Shown here: positions 16,601 to 25,200 of the stretch, in pieces
Numbering within the stretch: the stretch's first letter is position 1
How the letters are laid out: each line of letters begins with the position of its first letter
Source of the DNA: Crocinitomicaceae bacterium
GTDB lineage: Bacteria > Bacteroidota > Bacteroidia > Flavobacteriales_D > Crocinitomicaceae
Length of the DNA stretch: 64,000 bases
Assembly: GCA_020635955.1 (NCBI GenBank)
Contig: JACJYW010000011.1
Location: 62,001 to 126,000 of the forward strand
Reading direction: 5' to 3'
Translations under genes and position numbers: made by a program
The notes under the pieces: generated by a model
What the model saw: only the letters and a program-made list of their open reading frames with translations
What the model was told of the DNA's origin: nothing
Database searches by the model: none

Positions 16601-18463
16601 CCGGCTGAGATAACTTTTGTCAGTTCTTCAACAGGTGAAATTGATCTATCCGCTTCAACCGCCGGAGGACCATATTATATCACCTACACCACTCCTGGTC
16701 CTTATTGTATAAATGCTGATTCGGTCCAGGTGACTATTAATGCAGAAGATGATCCTTCTTTCGCTTATTCTGCAAATGATTATTGTGCAGCAGATGCTAA
16801 TCAGTTGCCAACATCCATTACGACAGCTGGAGGTTCATTTTCTGAACAAACCGGAAACCTAACTGTTAATGCATCAACAGGTGAAGTTACCATTTCAACA
16901 AGTGCTTTAGCTAATTATTATGTAGTTTATACAACAACCGGAATTTGCCCAAATACTGATTCTGTAGTATTTAATGTCAATGCCGAAGATGATCCTTCAT
17001 ATTCATATCCAGCAAACACTTATTGCCAGGGAGACGCTAACCCGGTTCCAACAGTAACAGGTACAACAGGCGGAACATATAGCGGTCCGGCAGGTATTGT
17101 CTTTGTGAGCACCACCACAGGTGAAGTTGATCTATCTTCTTCTACAGCTGGTGGACCATATACAATTACCTATACCACTCCAGGTCCAATCTGTCCAAAT
17201 AGTTCAACTTTTGATATTACGATCAATCCAGAGGATGATGCCTCATTTAACTTTAGTTCCAACGTTTTTTGTGCTGCTGATGTTAATCAAATCCCAACAA
17301 TTACAGGAACAACAGGAGGAACATTCTCAGGACCTACAGAGATCAGTTTCATATCAACCAGCACCGGTGAAATTGATGTAGCAGCATCAACAATAGGTGG
17401 TCCTTATACCATTACGTATACTACCCCGGGTCCAAACTGTCCAAATAGCTCAGATGTGATCATCAATATATATCCTGAAGATGATCCTACTTTTAGCTAC
17501 AGTTCTACAAGCTATTGTAGTGAGGATAATAATCCACTTCCTTTCATTACTATGGCCGGAGGTAATTTCACTGCTCCAGCAGGAATTGTTTTCGTTAGCG
17601 GAATGACCGGAGAAATTGATCTAAGCAATTCAACAGCTGGTGGACCTTATGAGATCATCTACTTTTCTCCTGGACCGGAATGTATTAACACAGACACGGC
17701 CTTTGTAACTATTAATGCTAATGATCAGGCCTCCATTGATTACGGATCTGCCTATTTATGCACAACCAGTATAATTGGTGCTGCTGTAATAATTGGGACA
17801 ACGGGAGGTTCATTTTCTGGGGATGCAGGATTGATCATTGATGGCAATTCTGGTTCTATTGACCTTGCCAATAGTTCTACAGGTATCGCACATACCATTC
17901 AATACATCACAACGGGTATATGTCCGGATACTGCCATTACGAATGTACAGATCTTTGAACCACCTGTTGCTGATGCCGGACCGGACCAGGAATTAACCTT
18001 AACTGACCAGACTCAATTACATGCGGGAACACCGGTTAACGGAACAGGAATATGGACTTTGATCTCAGGAAGTGGTGATCTTTCAGATGATACTGATACG
18101 ATATCCTCTATAACCAATCTTCAAAATGGTGTAAATGAATTGCTGTGGACAGTGTCAAATTTAGGTTGTCCAGGTGATGCTGATACAGTGATCATTAATT
18201 TACGTGATCTGTTCATTCCGGAAGCTTTGACACCAAATGGTGACGGATTGAATGACTATTTCAGGATCATTGGATTGGAACTTATAGATAATGAAGTAAC
18301 TGTATTTAACCGTTGGGGACAAAAGGTGTTAGAAGTGGTAAACTACCAAAATGATTGGGATGGAAAAGATATGAATGGTAAGGAGTTAAGTGCTGATACT
18401 TACTTCTATGTCATCAAAGCAAAAGAGGACACATATAAAGGATTTATTGTACTGACCAGATGA
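13643..18463 (+). CDS. giant T9SS type B surface protein with Ig-like repeats
   Basis: 1606 residues. Order: signal peptide (about 1-20); N-terminal half of SBBP/beta-propeller-like repeats (about 25-475, 'VDAAGNTYVCGSF' type); a HYR-like segment (about 480-565); a PPC-like segment (about 570-695); seven tandem Ig-like units of about 80 residues (about 870-1437; units end in 'GEIDLSxSTxGGPYxITYTTPGP'); a PKD-like piece; and the C-terminal type B (gliding-motility) sorting domain from about 1523 (TPNGDGLNDYF, NRWGQKV, LSADTYFYVI). It is exported by type IX secretion and held at the cell surface; an adhesive or motility role is inferred. Its stop overlaps the next start by four bases (ATGA), coupling it to its PorP/SprF partner. 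Confidence 0.92.
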   Translation: MFKKLTILFFCWFVGNTVYAQPPLDWTAVANNGGTFQDLVEDVFVDAAGNTYVCGSFRGALTIGSNNLYANAAGQAFVAKYNNLGVVQWAIQSDGSNQAVAKSIFVDAAGATYVAGYHSHTTLDFGVNISSSSNESFYLLKINASGAPIHITGPTFASTGKSQAWGVTGNGTHVFVTGLHKGPLNLPGGQSLPLTQGGSDVFIAKVDSAFTAFTWAFSHGGPLDETATGLAIDGNNLYATGNYQASDMTFFTTGTDYILPNYGNQSFWITRFSAVNGSVNWASSGGSDTGPVRSNDVTVQSGQLFVVGAASDITKLVQSPATSGPFTYNDTIYSNGQMDAFVVRYNGGGSIQAKWSNGGTGDDEAFGVAMDISCGTIQVCGSFENTVDFGSEILTALDKDIYVTATSNSGIPIWTFKQSTVSNGIPRAISTNGGISSIGGEIYGNSYFTTLPLTFINWKGSNDFFVFSYDCSSSYPCGPSIDVCQQNDTVAADAACSYVLGDYTGLSITDGCGLGGVSVAQDPPNLSILSGGIHLVSLTAEDLAGTKDVCFFNVVVKAKPEARIATCGDEFFGETTGGNGNIYSSFSCSSINTPGQDALYQVTVNESNQFLQVKLDNVVDANDEYMYLYFLSSDCPTLGNCLEVDSFNISAAQFSNNSHYLTFTAPGPGTYYLVLDAMVDSIESYDISFYCASSGIEFDNTSCNVLDTDLDGIVPYLNGSNADLTMQPCESVQICHDLYIKNENDWEWVDSIEFKLGNCYENINVSTLTPNPGAGNYDGSGQWTAVYNGTENSILWEFAHGSGNPWGDGDDGMYNCFAYNFCFDADIASTCINSEGLNIGIVIGDDGGKGIAPPSNIFEIGNSNEFILQDDNPFFSYPEIVLCNGDPSTLPDSVTTTGGMFTATAGIIFTDGSPSPTGEIDLMASTIGGPYTITYTVGLCPFTHDFILDINDQEDPAFNFNAAAYCQGDTDPVPTVTGTTGGTFTGPAEITFVSSSTGEIDLSASTAGGPYYITYTTPGPYCINADSVQVTINAEDDPSFAYSANDYCAADANQLPTSITTAGGSFSEQTGNLTVNASTGEVTISTSALANYYVVYTTTGICPNTDSVVFNVNAEDDPSYSYPANTYCQGDANPVPTVTGTTGGTYSGPAGIVFVSTTTGEVDLSSSTAGGPYTITYTTPGPICPNSSTFDITINPEDDASFNFSSNVFCAADVNQIPTITGTTGGTFSGPTEISFISTSTGEIDVAASTIGGPYTITYTTPGPNCPNSSDVIINIYPEDDPTFSYSSTSYCSEDNNPLPFITMAGGNFTAPAGIVFVSGMTGEIDLSNSTAGGPYEIIYFSPGPECINTDTAFVTINANDQASIDYGSAYLCTTSIIGAAVIIGTTGGSFSGDAGLIIDGNSGSIDLANSSTGIAHTIQYITTGICPDTAITNVQIFEPPVADAGPDQELTLTDQTQLHAGTPVNGTGIWTLISGSGDLSDDTDTISSITNLQNGVNELLWTVSNLGCPGDADTVIINLRDLFIPEALTPNGDGLNDYFRIIGLELIDNEVTVFNRWGQKVLEVVNYQNDWDGKDMNGKELSADTYFYVIKAKEDTYKGFIVLTR
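16252..17955 (+). repeat. seven in-frame tandem Ig-like coding repeats
   Basis: Units of about 240-246 bp begin near 16252, 16492, 16738, 16978, 17225, 17471 and 17716. Each encodes a 'DDPSFxY', a Cys near 'YCxGDxNPxPT', 'TGGTFSGP', 'STGEIDLS' and 'YTTPGP'. Homologous DNA repeats of this kind can expand or contract by recombination, changing stalk length. Confidence 0.85.
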
Positions 18464-19368
18464 GAGTACTAATAGTCATATTGATCTTTTTTTCTGTTGC
18501 TGCCAGAGCACAGTATGTCCCCATTCTTAGTCAATACATGTTCAATGATATGGCGCTAAATCCTGCCAACACAGGTAATCAGGAAGCGTTAAGTATTTTC
18601 GGAAATTACAGAGCACAATGGGTAGGGATTCCTGGTGCACCTACTACTCAAACACTATCAGTGCACTCTCCGCTAAAAAGTCTCAATTCGGCAGTAGGTC
18701 TGCAATTTTTTGCTGATCAAATTGGAGTCAACAGAAATACAGGGATCTATGGTTCATATGCATATCGAATTCGTATGAAAACAGCAAGATTGTCCTTTGG
18801 TCTTTCAGGCGGAATTTCAATGCTAAGATCCAGAAATTCGCAATTGCAGGTAAATGATCAGGGAGATGGATCATTAACTGATACTCCTCTGGGTATTTTA
18901 CCCGATTTTAGCTTTGGAGCAAGTTTGAATTCAGAAAAGTATTTTGTTAGTTTCTCATTACCTATGTTCTTAGGATACTCTTTTGATGGTGCAAAATTCA
19001 AGATCCGCCATGATATCCATGATTATAATTTCATGCTTGGTGGAGGTTATGCTTTTAATTATTCAAATGATAAACAGCTGAAACCATCCTTATTATTGAA
19101 ATATAAAGTTGGCGCCAGACCTCAGGTTGATATAAACTTAATGGCTGAGCTACATCCTATGATCGAAGCGGGCATATCGTATAGAACCGAAGAAGCTATA
19201 ATCGGATTAATTAAAATATCTCCTACCAAACAACTATCTATCATGTACTCATTTGGAATGCCACTAACGGCTATTAGTTATCGCCAGTATGGTTCACATG
19301 AATTGGCTTTGAGATATAACTTCATTTTCAAAACACAAATTTCAAGCCCGAGATACTTAGCATGGTAA
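18460..19368 (+). CDS. PorP/SprF family type IX secretion membrane protein
   Basis: 302 residues with a signal peptide ending near AAARAQ. The family opening is QYVPILSQYMFNDMALNPANTGNQEALSIFGNYRAQWVGIPGAPTTQTLSVHSPL, followed by alternating beta-barrel strands (SAVGLQFFADQIG, RLSFGLSGGISML, DFSFGASLNSEKYFVSFSLPMFLGYSF). PorP/SprF proteins are outer-membrane barrels that pair with particular T9SS substrates, such as SprF with the adhesin SprB. The four-base overlap with the giant type B protein and the seven-base overlap with the next gene make a tight three-gene unit, so this is very likely its dedicated partner. Confidence 0.95.
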   Translation: MRVLIVILIFFSVAARAQYVPILSQYMFNDMALNPANTGNQEALSIFGNYRAQWVGIPGAPTTQTLSVHSPLKSLNSAVGLQFFADQIGVNRNTGIYGSYAYRIRMKTARLSFGLSGGISMLRSRNSQLQVNDQGDGSLTDTPLGILPDFSFGASLNSEKYFVSFSLPMFLGYSFDGAKFKIRHDIHDYNFMLGGGYAFNYSNDKQLKPSLLLKYKVGARPQVDINLMAELHPMIEAGISYRTEEAIIGLIKISPTKQLSIMYSFGMPLTAISYRQYGSHELALRYNFIFKTQISSPRYLAW

Positions 19369-20750
19369 GGTTGATCTTGACATATCTCTTTTTCATTTGC
19401 GCAATTGGCTATAGCCAGGAAGCAAAAGTTCAACGTGTTGAAAATGATCTAAGAGGGGATGTATTTAGTCCTGCTTTTTTTAGAGATAAACTTGTTGTTT
19501 GCAGTAATCAAAAAGATCGGTATATAAAAACCGTTATTGATAATAATAATGCAGAGCCTGCTGACCTTTACGTGCTTTCAGAAGATGGAACCTATGAACG
19601 ATTTGATGAACTGTTTAGAACAAATTATAATGACGGTCCAGTAAGCTTTAGTAGTGATGGTAACTCCCTTGTGATTTCAAGAAATATTAAGGTGGATCAA
19701 AAGGTGGGTTTGTTCCAAACAACTGAAAATAGGCTGGCATTGTACGAATCACATACTGACTATTATGGCTGGAACAGGCCTAAATTGCTGTCATTTATTG
19801 ATACCGCTTATCAATACTCCCATCCATCCTTAAATGAAACCGGTGATAGATTAGTATTTGTTTCAAATATGCCGGGAGGTGAAGGTGGTTTTGACATTTG
19901 GATATCTCACAAAAAGAAAAAAGGCTGGAGTACACCAGTGAATGCTGGCCCTGAGATCAATACAGCCAACAATGAATTGTTTCCTTCTCAAGATAAAGGA
20001 TTCATCTACTTTTCTTCTGATAGAAAAGGTTTTGGGAAGTTGGATATCTATGCTTTCAATGAAAAAACAAGTGAATTAGAGCATCTGCCTGAACCCATCA
20101 ATTCATCTGCAGACGATTTTGGATTAATTTCCAATTCAAAATTGAAGAATGGTTATTTGAGCTCAAATAGAAATGGAAAAGATGAGCTTTTTTCTTTTGA
20201 ATACGAAAGGCCGACATTTGAAGCCTGCGATAGTATAGTATCAAACAACATGTGCTATACTCTTTATGAAGAAAATGCCCATGATTATGGAAATGAAGAT
20301 GCATTGATCTACGAATGGCACATTAATGTTGATACCTTAAGAGGTGTGTCCATTGATTATTGTTTTCCGGGACCTGGTGAATACGAGATCACACTCGACA
20401 TTATTGACACTATCATTAAGAAAACCTATTACAAAGAGAGTTATTTCCTATTAACACTTGATCTGGAAGAACAACCTTACATTACCTGCCCAGATACTGT
20501 ATACCTTGGACAAGAATTCAGTCTATCTTCAGAGGAGACCAATTTACCAGGTGCTCAGTTGAATGAATATATATGGAAATTTAATGATCAGGACCAGGTC
20601 AAAGGACCTAAAACCAAATATTCATATAGCGAAACTGGAACCTTCGAGATCAAATTGGCTGTACGAGGCACCAAAAATGGCGAACCGTTTGAAGATTGCG
20701 TTTTTAAATCGGTGGTGTGTACGGATCCAAAAACAATATCAAACAATTAA
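19362..20750 (+). CDS. PD40/PKD periplasmic protein of the T9SS substrate cassette
   Basis: 462 residues with signal peptide (about 1-18). The middle region has PD40/WD40-like blades (NDGPVSFSSDGNSLVISRN, YSHPSLNETGDRLVFVSNMPGGEGGFDIWIS, NELFPSQDKGFIYFSSDRKGFGKLDIYAF). The last third has two PKD-like domains (FPGPGEYEITLDI; FNDQDQVKGPKTKYSYSETGTFEIKLAV). PorE-like T9SS proteins have a similar PD40 part plus a C-terminal OmpA domain; the OmpA domain is missing here and the gene ends cleanly. It overlaps porP/sprF by seven bases. A structural role in holding the surface protein is inferred. Confidence 0.8.
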   Translation: MVRLILTYLFFICAIGYSQEAKVQRVENDLRGDVFSPAFFRDKLVVCSNQKDRYIKTVIDNNNAEPADLYVLSEDGTYERFDELFRTNYNDGPVSFSSDGNSLVISRNIKVDQKVGLFQTTENRLALYESHTDYYGWNRPKLLSFIDTAYQYSHPSLNETGDRLVFVSNMPGGEGGFDIWISHKKKKGWSTPVNAGPEINTANNELFPSQDKGFIYFSSDRKGFGKLDIYAFNEKTSELEHLPEPINSSADDFGLISNSKLKNGYLSSNRNGKDELFSFEYERPTFEACDSIVSNNMCYTLYEENAHDYGNEDALIYEWHINVDTLRGVSIDYCFPGPGEYEITLDIIDTIIKKTYYKESYFLLTLDLEEQPYITCPDTVYLGQEFSLSSEETNLPGAQLNEYIWKFNDQDQVKGPKTKYSYSETGTFEIKLAVRGTKNGEPFEDCVFKSVVCTDPKTISNN

Positions 20751-20881
20751 TTCAATGACAATTAAAATGAGTCATAATTATAGAATTGATACGATATTCA
20801 ATAGTTGGCCGAAAAAAAACCAGCCTATGTCGAATTCCGCCACTCGCTTTAAAAATAATGCTGTATTTTTTACCTGAGACT

Positions 20882-21262
20882 ATGAGACACATCAACATAA
20901 CCGCAACAGAAAAAACCCCTGCTATTGTAGGAGATACAGAAGAAGGAACATTAACGATCTCTGGTAAGAGCTTGCCTGAAAACCCACGTGATTTCTATAC
21001 TCCTTTTAGTGATTGGTTAAATGAATTCTATAAGACACCTTCTAATTCCATTAAGGTAGTATTCGATATTGAATATTTCAATACTTCTACATCCAATATA
21101 CTTGTTGAGATCTTAAGACAACTACAAATTTTGAGAGAAAATAAAGAGGTTAGTGTGATCTGGCGTTATGAAGAAGATGATATCGATATGGAAGATGTAG
21201 GAAATGACTTTAAAATCATGGTAGGAGACCTCATAACCTTGGAACCAAAAAAACCTGCATAG
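20882..21262 (+). CDS. SiaC-like (DUF1987) regulatory phosphoprotein 3
   Basis: 126 residues from ATG 20882; an open frame extends 32 codons upstream but the family N-terminus (ITATEKTPAIVGDTEEGTLTISGKSLPENPRDFYTPF) fits this start. The central IEYFNTSTSNILVEIL places Thr68 at the position phosphorylated in Pseudomonas SiaC, and VIWRYEEDDIDMEDVGNDFK closes the domain. It lies between the T9SS cassette and the SpoIIE phosphatase. That placement makes it the best candidate substrate of that phosphatase in this window (inference). Confidence 0.9.
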   Translation: MRHINITATEKTPAIVGDTEEGTLTISGKSLPENPRDFYTPFSDWLNEFYKTPSNSIKVVFDIEYFNTSTSNILVEILRQLQILRENKEVSVIWRYEEDDIDMEDVGNDFKIMVGDLITLEPKKPA

Positions 21263-21326
21263 CTCATCCCCGACTAAGTTTAGAAATTTGGTGCGGATTT
21301 TGAGTCATAATGCTTAAATTGAACTC

Positions 21327-22283
21327 ATGTTGAAAACATTTACCCTTTTTATTTCAATTCTAATTGTGTCTGTTGCCAAGGCTCAGTCTGTACCCGCGGA
21401 TATTGAAAACATTCCTTATCTGATCACATTTGGTTCAGAAGGAGAAGCTTCCTGGGGTGATGACGATTTCTGTCAGGTATTCTTCTTTGTTATACCGGCA
21501 ACACATAAAGACCCAGTTTTTATTCGTGTATATGATCCAGGTATTGGAGGAGAATTAGACGAACAAAAAGGAACGTTCAATACAAAATGTAATTTTTCAG
21601 TTTATGGTGGTACTGGGTGTATAACGGATAAAGATGCCACAAAACACAATCCTGTTGGAAACTATAAAAGTGGTAACCTCCTTGCCACGAAAACTTTCGG
21701 AAATGAAATGGATAAAGAATGGTACAGCTTTGGTCCTTTCAACCCAACATCAGGTGAACTTTCTAAAAAGTATGGTGGATATATTTTTAAGGTGATCTGT
21801 GAAGGCAAGGAAGGAGATGATGGTAATCTTTATAAATACTTTTTAAGTACTTCCAATTCTAAAAATCAAGAGATCGAAGGAGGTAATGCATTTACATTTG
21901 AATACACGTTCAGAATGCATGACAGTCCTACTGAAATATCGCATGTTTACCCATACATTGATAGTAAAGTGATCTCTATTAAGCAAGGTAATTTTGATTG
22001 GGATAATGACGGTGAATTAAAGATCATTACAAACACACGCTATGCCGTTTATCTCGATAAGTCTGGTGACGGAGATTGGAAAAGAAGTGAACATGATGTG
22101 AATGAAAAAGAAAAAGAATCTACCTTTGACGTTCAATTCCACAAGAATAAGTCACGTCCGGCAAAAAACAATAATGTAAGTTTTTATATTACTAACCAAT
22201 ATGGTGAAACCCTTCCGTTCTATACCATCCCAATTGGTGGAGTTCCAAAACCGGAATCTAAAATAAAACTGACGCCAAGATAG
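21327..22283 (+). CDS. secreted protein of unknown function beside the SpoIIE phosphatase
   Basis: 318 residues with signal peptide MLKTFTLFISILIVSVAKAQ. The rest looks beta-rich with Gly/Asp-rich turns (EGEASWGDDDFC, YDPGIGGELDEQKGTFNTKC, FDWDNDGELKI, LDKSGDGDWK). The last two resemble calcium-binding loops, but this is by eye. A Cys pair near KCNFSVYGGTGC may form a disulfide. Only three bases separate its stop from the propeller-phosphatase ATG, so the two are surely co-transcribed. A periplasmic partner or ligand-binding accessory of that phosphatase's sensor is a reasonable guess; no family is recognised. Confidence 0.75.
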   Translation: MLKTFTLFISILIVSVAKAQSVPADIENIPYLITFGSEGEASWGDDDFCQVFFFVIPATHKDPVFIRVYDPGIGGELDEQKGTFNTKCNFSVYGGTGCITDKDATKHNPVGNYKSGNLLATKTFGNEMDKEWYSFGPFNPTSGELSKKYGGYIFKVICEGKEGDDGNLYKYFLSTSNSKNQEIEGGNAFTFEYTFRMHDSPTEISHVYPYIDSKVISIKQGNFDWDNDGELKIITNTRYAVYLDKSGDGDWKRSEHDVNEKEKESTFDVQFHKNKSRPAKNNNVSFYITNQYGETLPFYTIPIGGVPKPESKIKLTPR

Positions 22284-22286
22284 TAA

Positions 22287-25200
22287 ATGAATCGGATCTT
22301 CTCTTCATTCCTATTGTTCCTATTCTGCGCCGTTTCGTATGGACAGTCATTTAGATTTAATCAATATACCACAGAGGACGGGATCTCTCAGAACTTCATT
22401 TATTCTATCAATCAGGATAAAAATGGATACCTGTGGGTAGGAACAGGTGAGGGCCTATGCAGATTTGATGGCAAAAACTTCTACACATACACCACTGATC
22501 AAGGATTAGCCGAGAATGTCATCACATGTTCATACGTTGATGAAATTGGTACGCAATGGATAGGACACAACGGCGGTCAAATCTCCAAATTCGAAAATGG
22601 CAAATTCTCTGTCATACCAAATGATAAGGCTATTCAAAGCAAGATCAACGCCATAAGCGGAAATGGGAACGGTGTGTTCTTCGTAGCTCAAAATGAAGGA
22701 GTTTTTCAAATAAAAGATGGAAAAACTATCTCTCTGGGCAATTTCAACGAAGATAGTTTTCATGCTTTGTATGTTTTTGATGAAAATAATATTGCGGCAG
22801 GAACCTCAAGCGGATTGATCCATATTCAGAATATAAAAGGAAAATGGACTGTTGCCAAAAAAGTATTTGAAGATGAGTGGATCAATACGATTAACCCTAC
22901 TCATGAAGAGGGAATTGCCATCATTGGCTCACAGTCAGGCTTAATGGCTAAAATAAGACTGAATGAAGGTACGCTACAAAAAAGTTTATGGGACAGTGAA
23001 ATTGATCTGGGAAATATATCATTACAATACATCATGGAAGATGACCAACAAAATATTTGGTTGGCAACTCAAGGTCAGGGACTGATCAAATTAAAGGCCG
23101 ATACTACAGGAGCTGAGAATTTTGAGATGATCAGGTACAATAAACAAACTGGAATGTCCAGTGATTTTGTACAAACCGTCTTTCAAGATAGAGAACACAA
23201 TATATGGATTGGAACCTTTGGGCAAGGCTTATCCACTTTATTGGACGACTATTTCACTTTTTACAACAATGAACAGTACGGGGCTAACAACAACGTTTCT
23301 TCTATTTGGATTGATGATAGCAATAAATGGTTAGGTCTTGAGAATGGACTATTAAGAATTTCAGATCAGCTAGAAAATGGATGGCAGCTCTATAATTCAA
23401 AAAACAGTTTTGTCAATGATGCCGTAACAACACTTTTTGTTATGGATTCTAAATTATGGATTGGAACACGTACATCCGGAATGTATTGTTATGACCTGAC
23501 TAATAACAAGATCACGGCTATACAATGGGGATATGGCGGATTGCAGAAAAGGATCAATCAGATCTCAGGAAAAGAAGGTGTGTTGTGGGTAGCAACTGAT
23601 GGTGGATTGATCGTTTATAACATTAAAAATAAATCCAATAATCTGTTTGATACTGAATCAGGATTGGCTCATAACGCAATAAAAACAGTTTTACTGGATG
23701 ATGAAGGAAATATCTGGATGGGAACCCATAGTAGATTCGTCTATAAGATCGTTGACTATTCAATTGAAGAATATGAAATAATTGGTGCTGGTGAATTAGA
23801 GATCGTTTCTATTTGTCAGGATCTTGAAAAGAATATTTGGTTAGCGACTTCAGAAAAAGGAGTGTATAAAAAAGTGGGTAAATCCTTTAGCCATTTTACT
23901 ACTGAGAACGGATTGAAATCCAATTATTGTTACTCTGTACATGCAGATGCCAATAATAACATTTGGATCGGTCACCGCGGAGCCTTATCTAAGATCCTTC
24001 AACCTTCAAATGAAATACTCGGATTTGATCACAAATCCGGCGTTGAAGGTCAGGTTAATCCCAATGCCATGTTTAGAGATGGATCAAACTATTTATGGAT
24101 TGGTACCGATAAAGGAGCAATACAATATGACCCAACTAAAGATGTAGCAAATGATATCCCACCGGTTATTAACTTGATAAGTGTAACCATTGGTGATAAA
24201 CTATATGATATCAATCATGATATTGAATTGCCATACGGTAATTATAGAGTACAATTTGAATTCATAGGCGTTAGTTTTAAGGATCCTGAAAAAGTAGTTT
24301 ATCAATATATGCTGGAAGGACATGACGAGGTTTATTCTGACTTCTCTCCTGAGGCATCAGCTACTTATGGTAAAATAACCGACGGCAAATACAGTTTTAA
24401 GATCAAAGCATGCAATGCTGATGGAATTTGTGCTGAAAAAACAGCTGTTATTAAGATCAACGTGAAAGCACCTTTCTGGAAAAAATGGTGGTTCTATGTA
24501 TTAGTGGCAATAGTATTGATTTCAATTATTTTCCTGGGAGTGAGATGGCGACTTCAAAGAATGAGAAAAATTCAGGAATATCTTGAAAAGCAATTGGCAA
24601 TCAAAACAAAAGAAGTAGTTGAGAAGGCAGAACACATTGAGGAAATAAACAAAGACCTAACTTCCAGTATTAATTATGCTCAAAGAATTCAATCTTCAAT
24701 ATTACCGGAGATAGAGGAACTAACTGATCTTCTTCCTGGATCTTATATTTTTTATAAACCAAGGGACATTGTGAGTGGTGACTTCTACTTCATTCGCCAA
24801 ATCGAGGAAAAATTGATCATTGGCTGTGTTGATTGCACAGGTCATGGTGTTCCTGGAGCTTTCGTGAGTATGATTGGTTCTACAACATTGCGAAACATTT
24901 ATATGCTCATGGAGAGTTCAGGAAAATGGCTTAAACCAAATGACGTATTAGAAATTCTGGATTCTGAGGTACAAAAAATTCTTCATCAGGAGCAAAATGC
25001 TGAACTGGATATTGAAGAGTCCTTCTTTAAGTCACGTGATGGGATGGATCTTACTTTGGTGGAAGTAGACTTAAAAACCAAACAGGTTGATCTCGCTTCA
25101 GCTAAAAGACACAGTTTCATCCATCAGGATGGAAAAGTAGCACTTATTTCAGGTGACAAAGTATCCATTGGTGGAGGAGATGTTGATAAAAAGGATTTCA

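Noticed and set aside
19362..20750. Frameshift or truncation of a PorE-like gene
   Set aside because: No OmpA-like sequence is found downstream in any frame before the SiaC gene, so the missing domain looks original rather than recently lost.
20563..20877. 104-codon frame overlapping the end of the PD40/PKD gene
   Set aside because: Basic, low-complexity translation in another frame of a well-supported gene and its AT-rich spacer; no family features.
20786..20881. Longer N-terminus for the third SiaC-like protein
   Set aside because: The extra 32 residues have no match to the other two copies, and the ATG at 20882 gives the same length as its paralogue.
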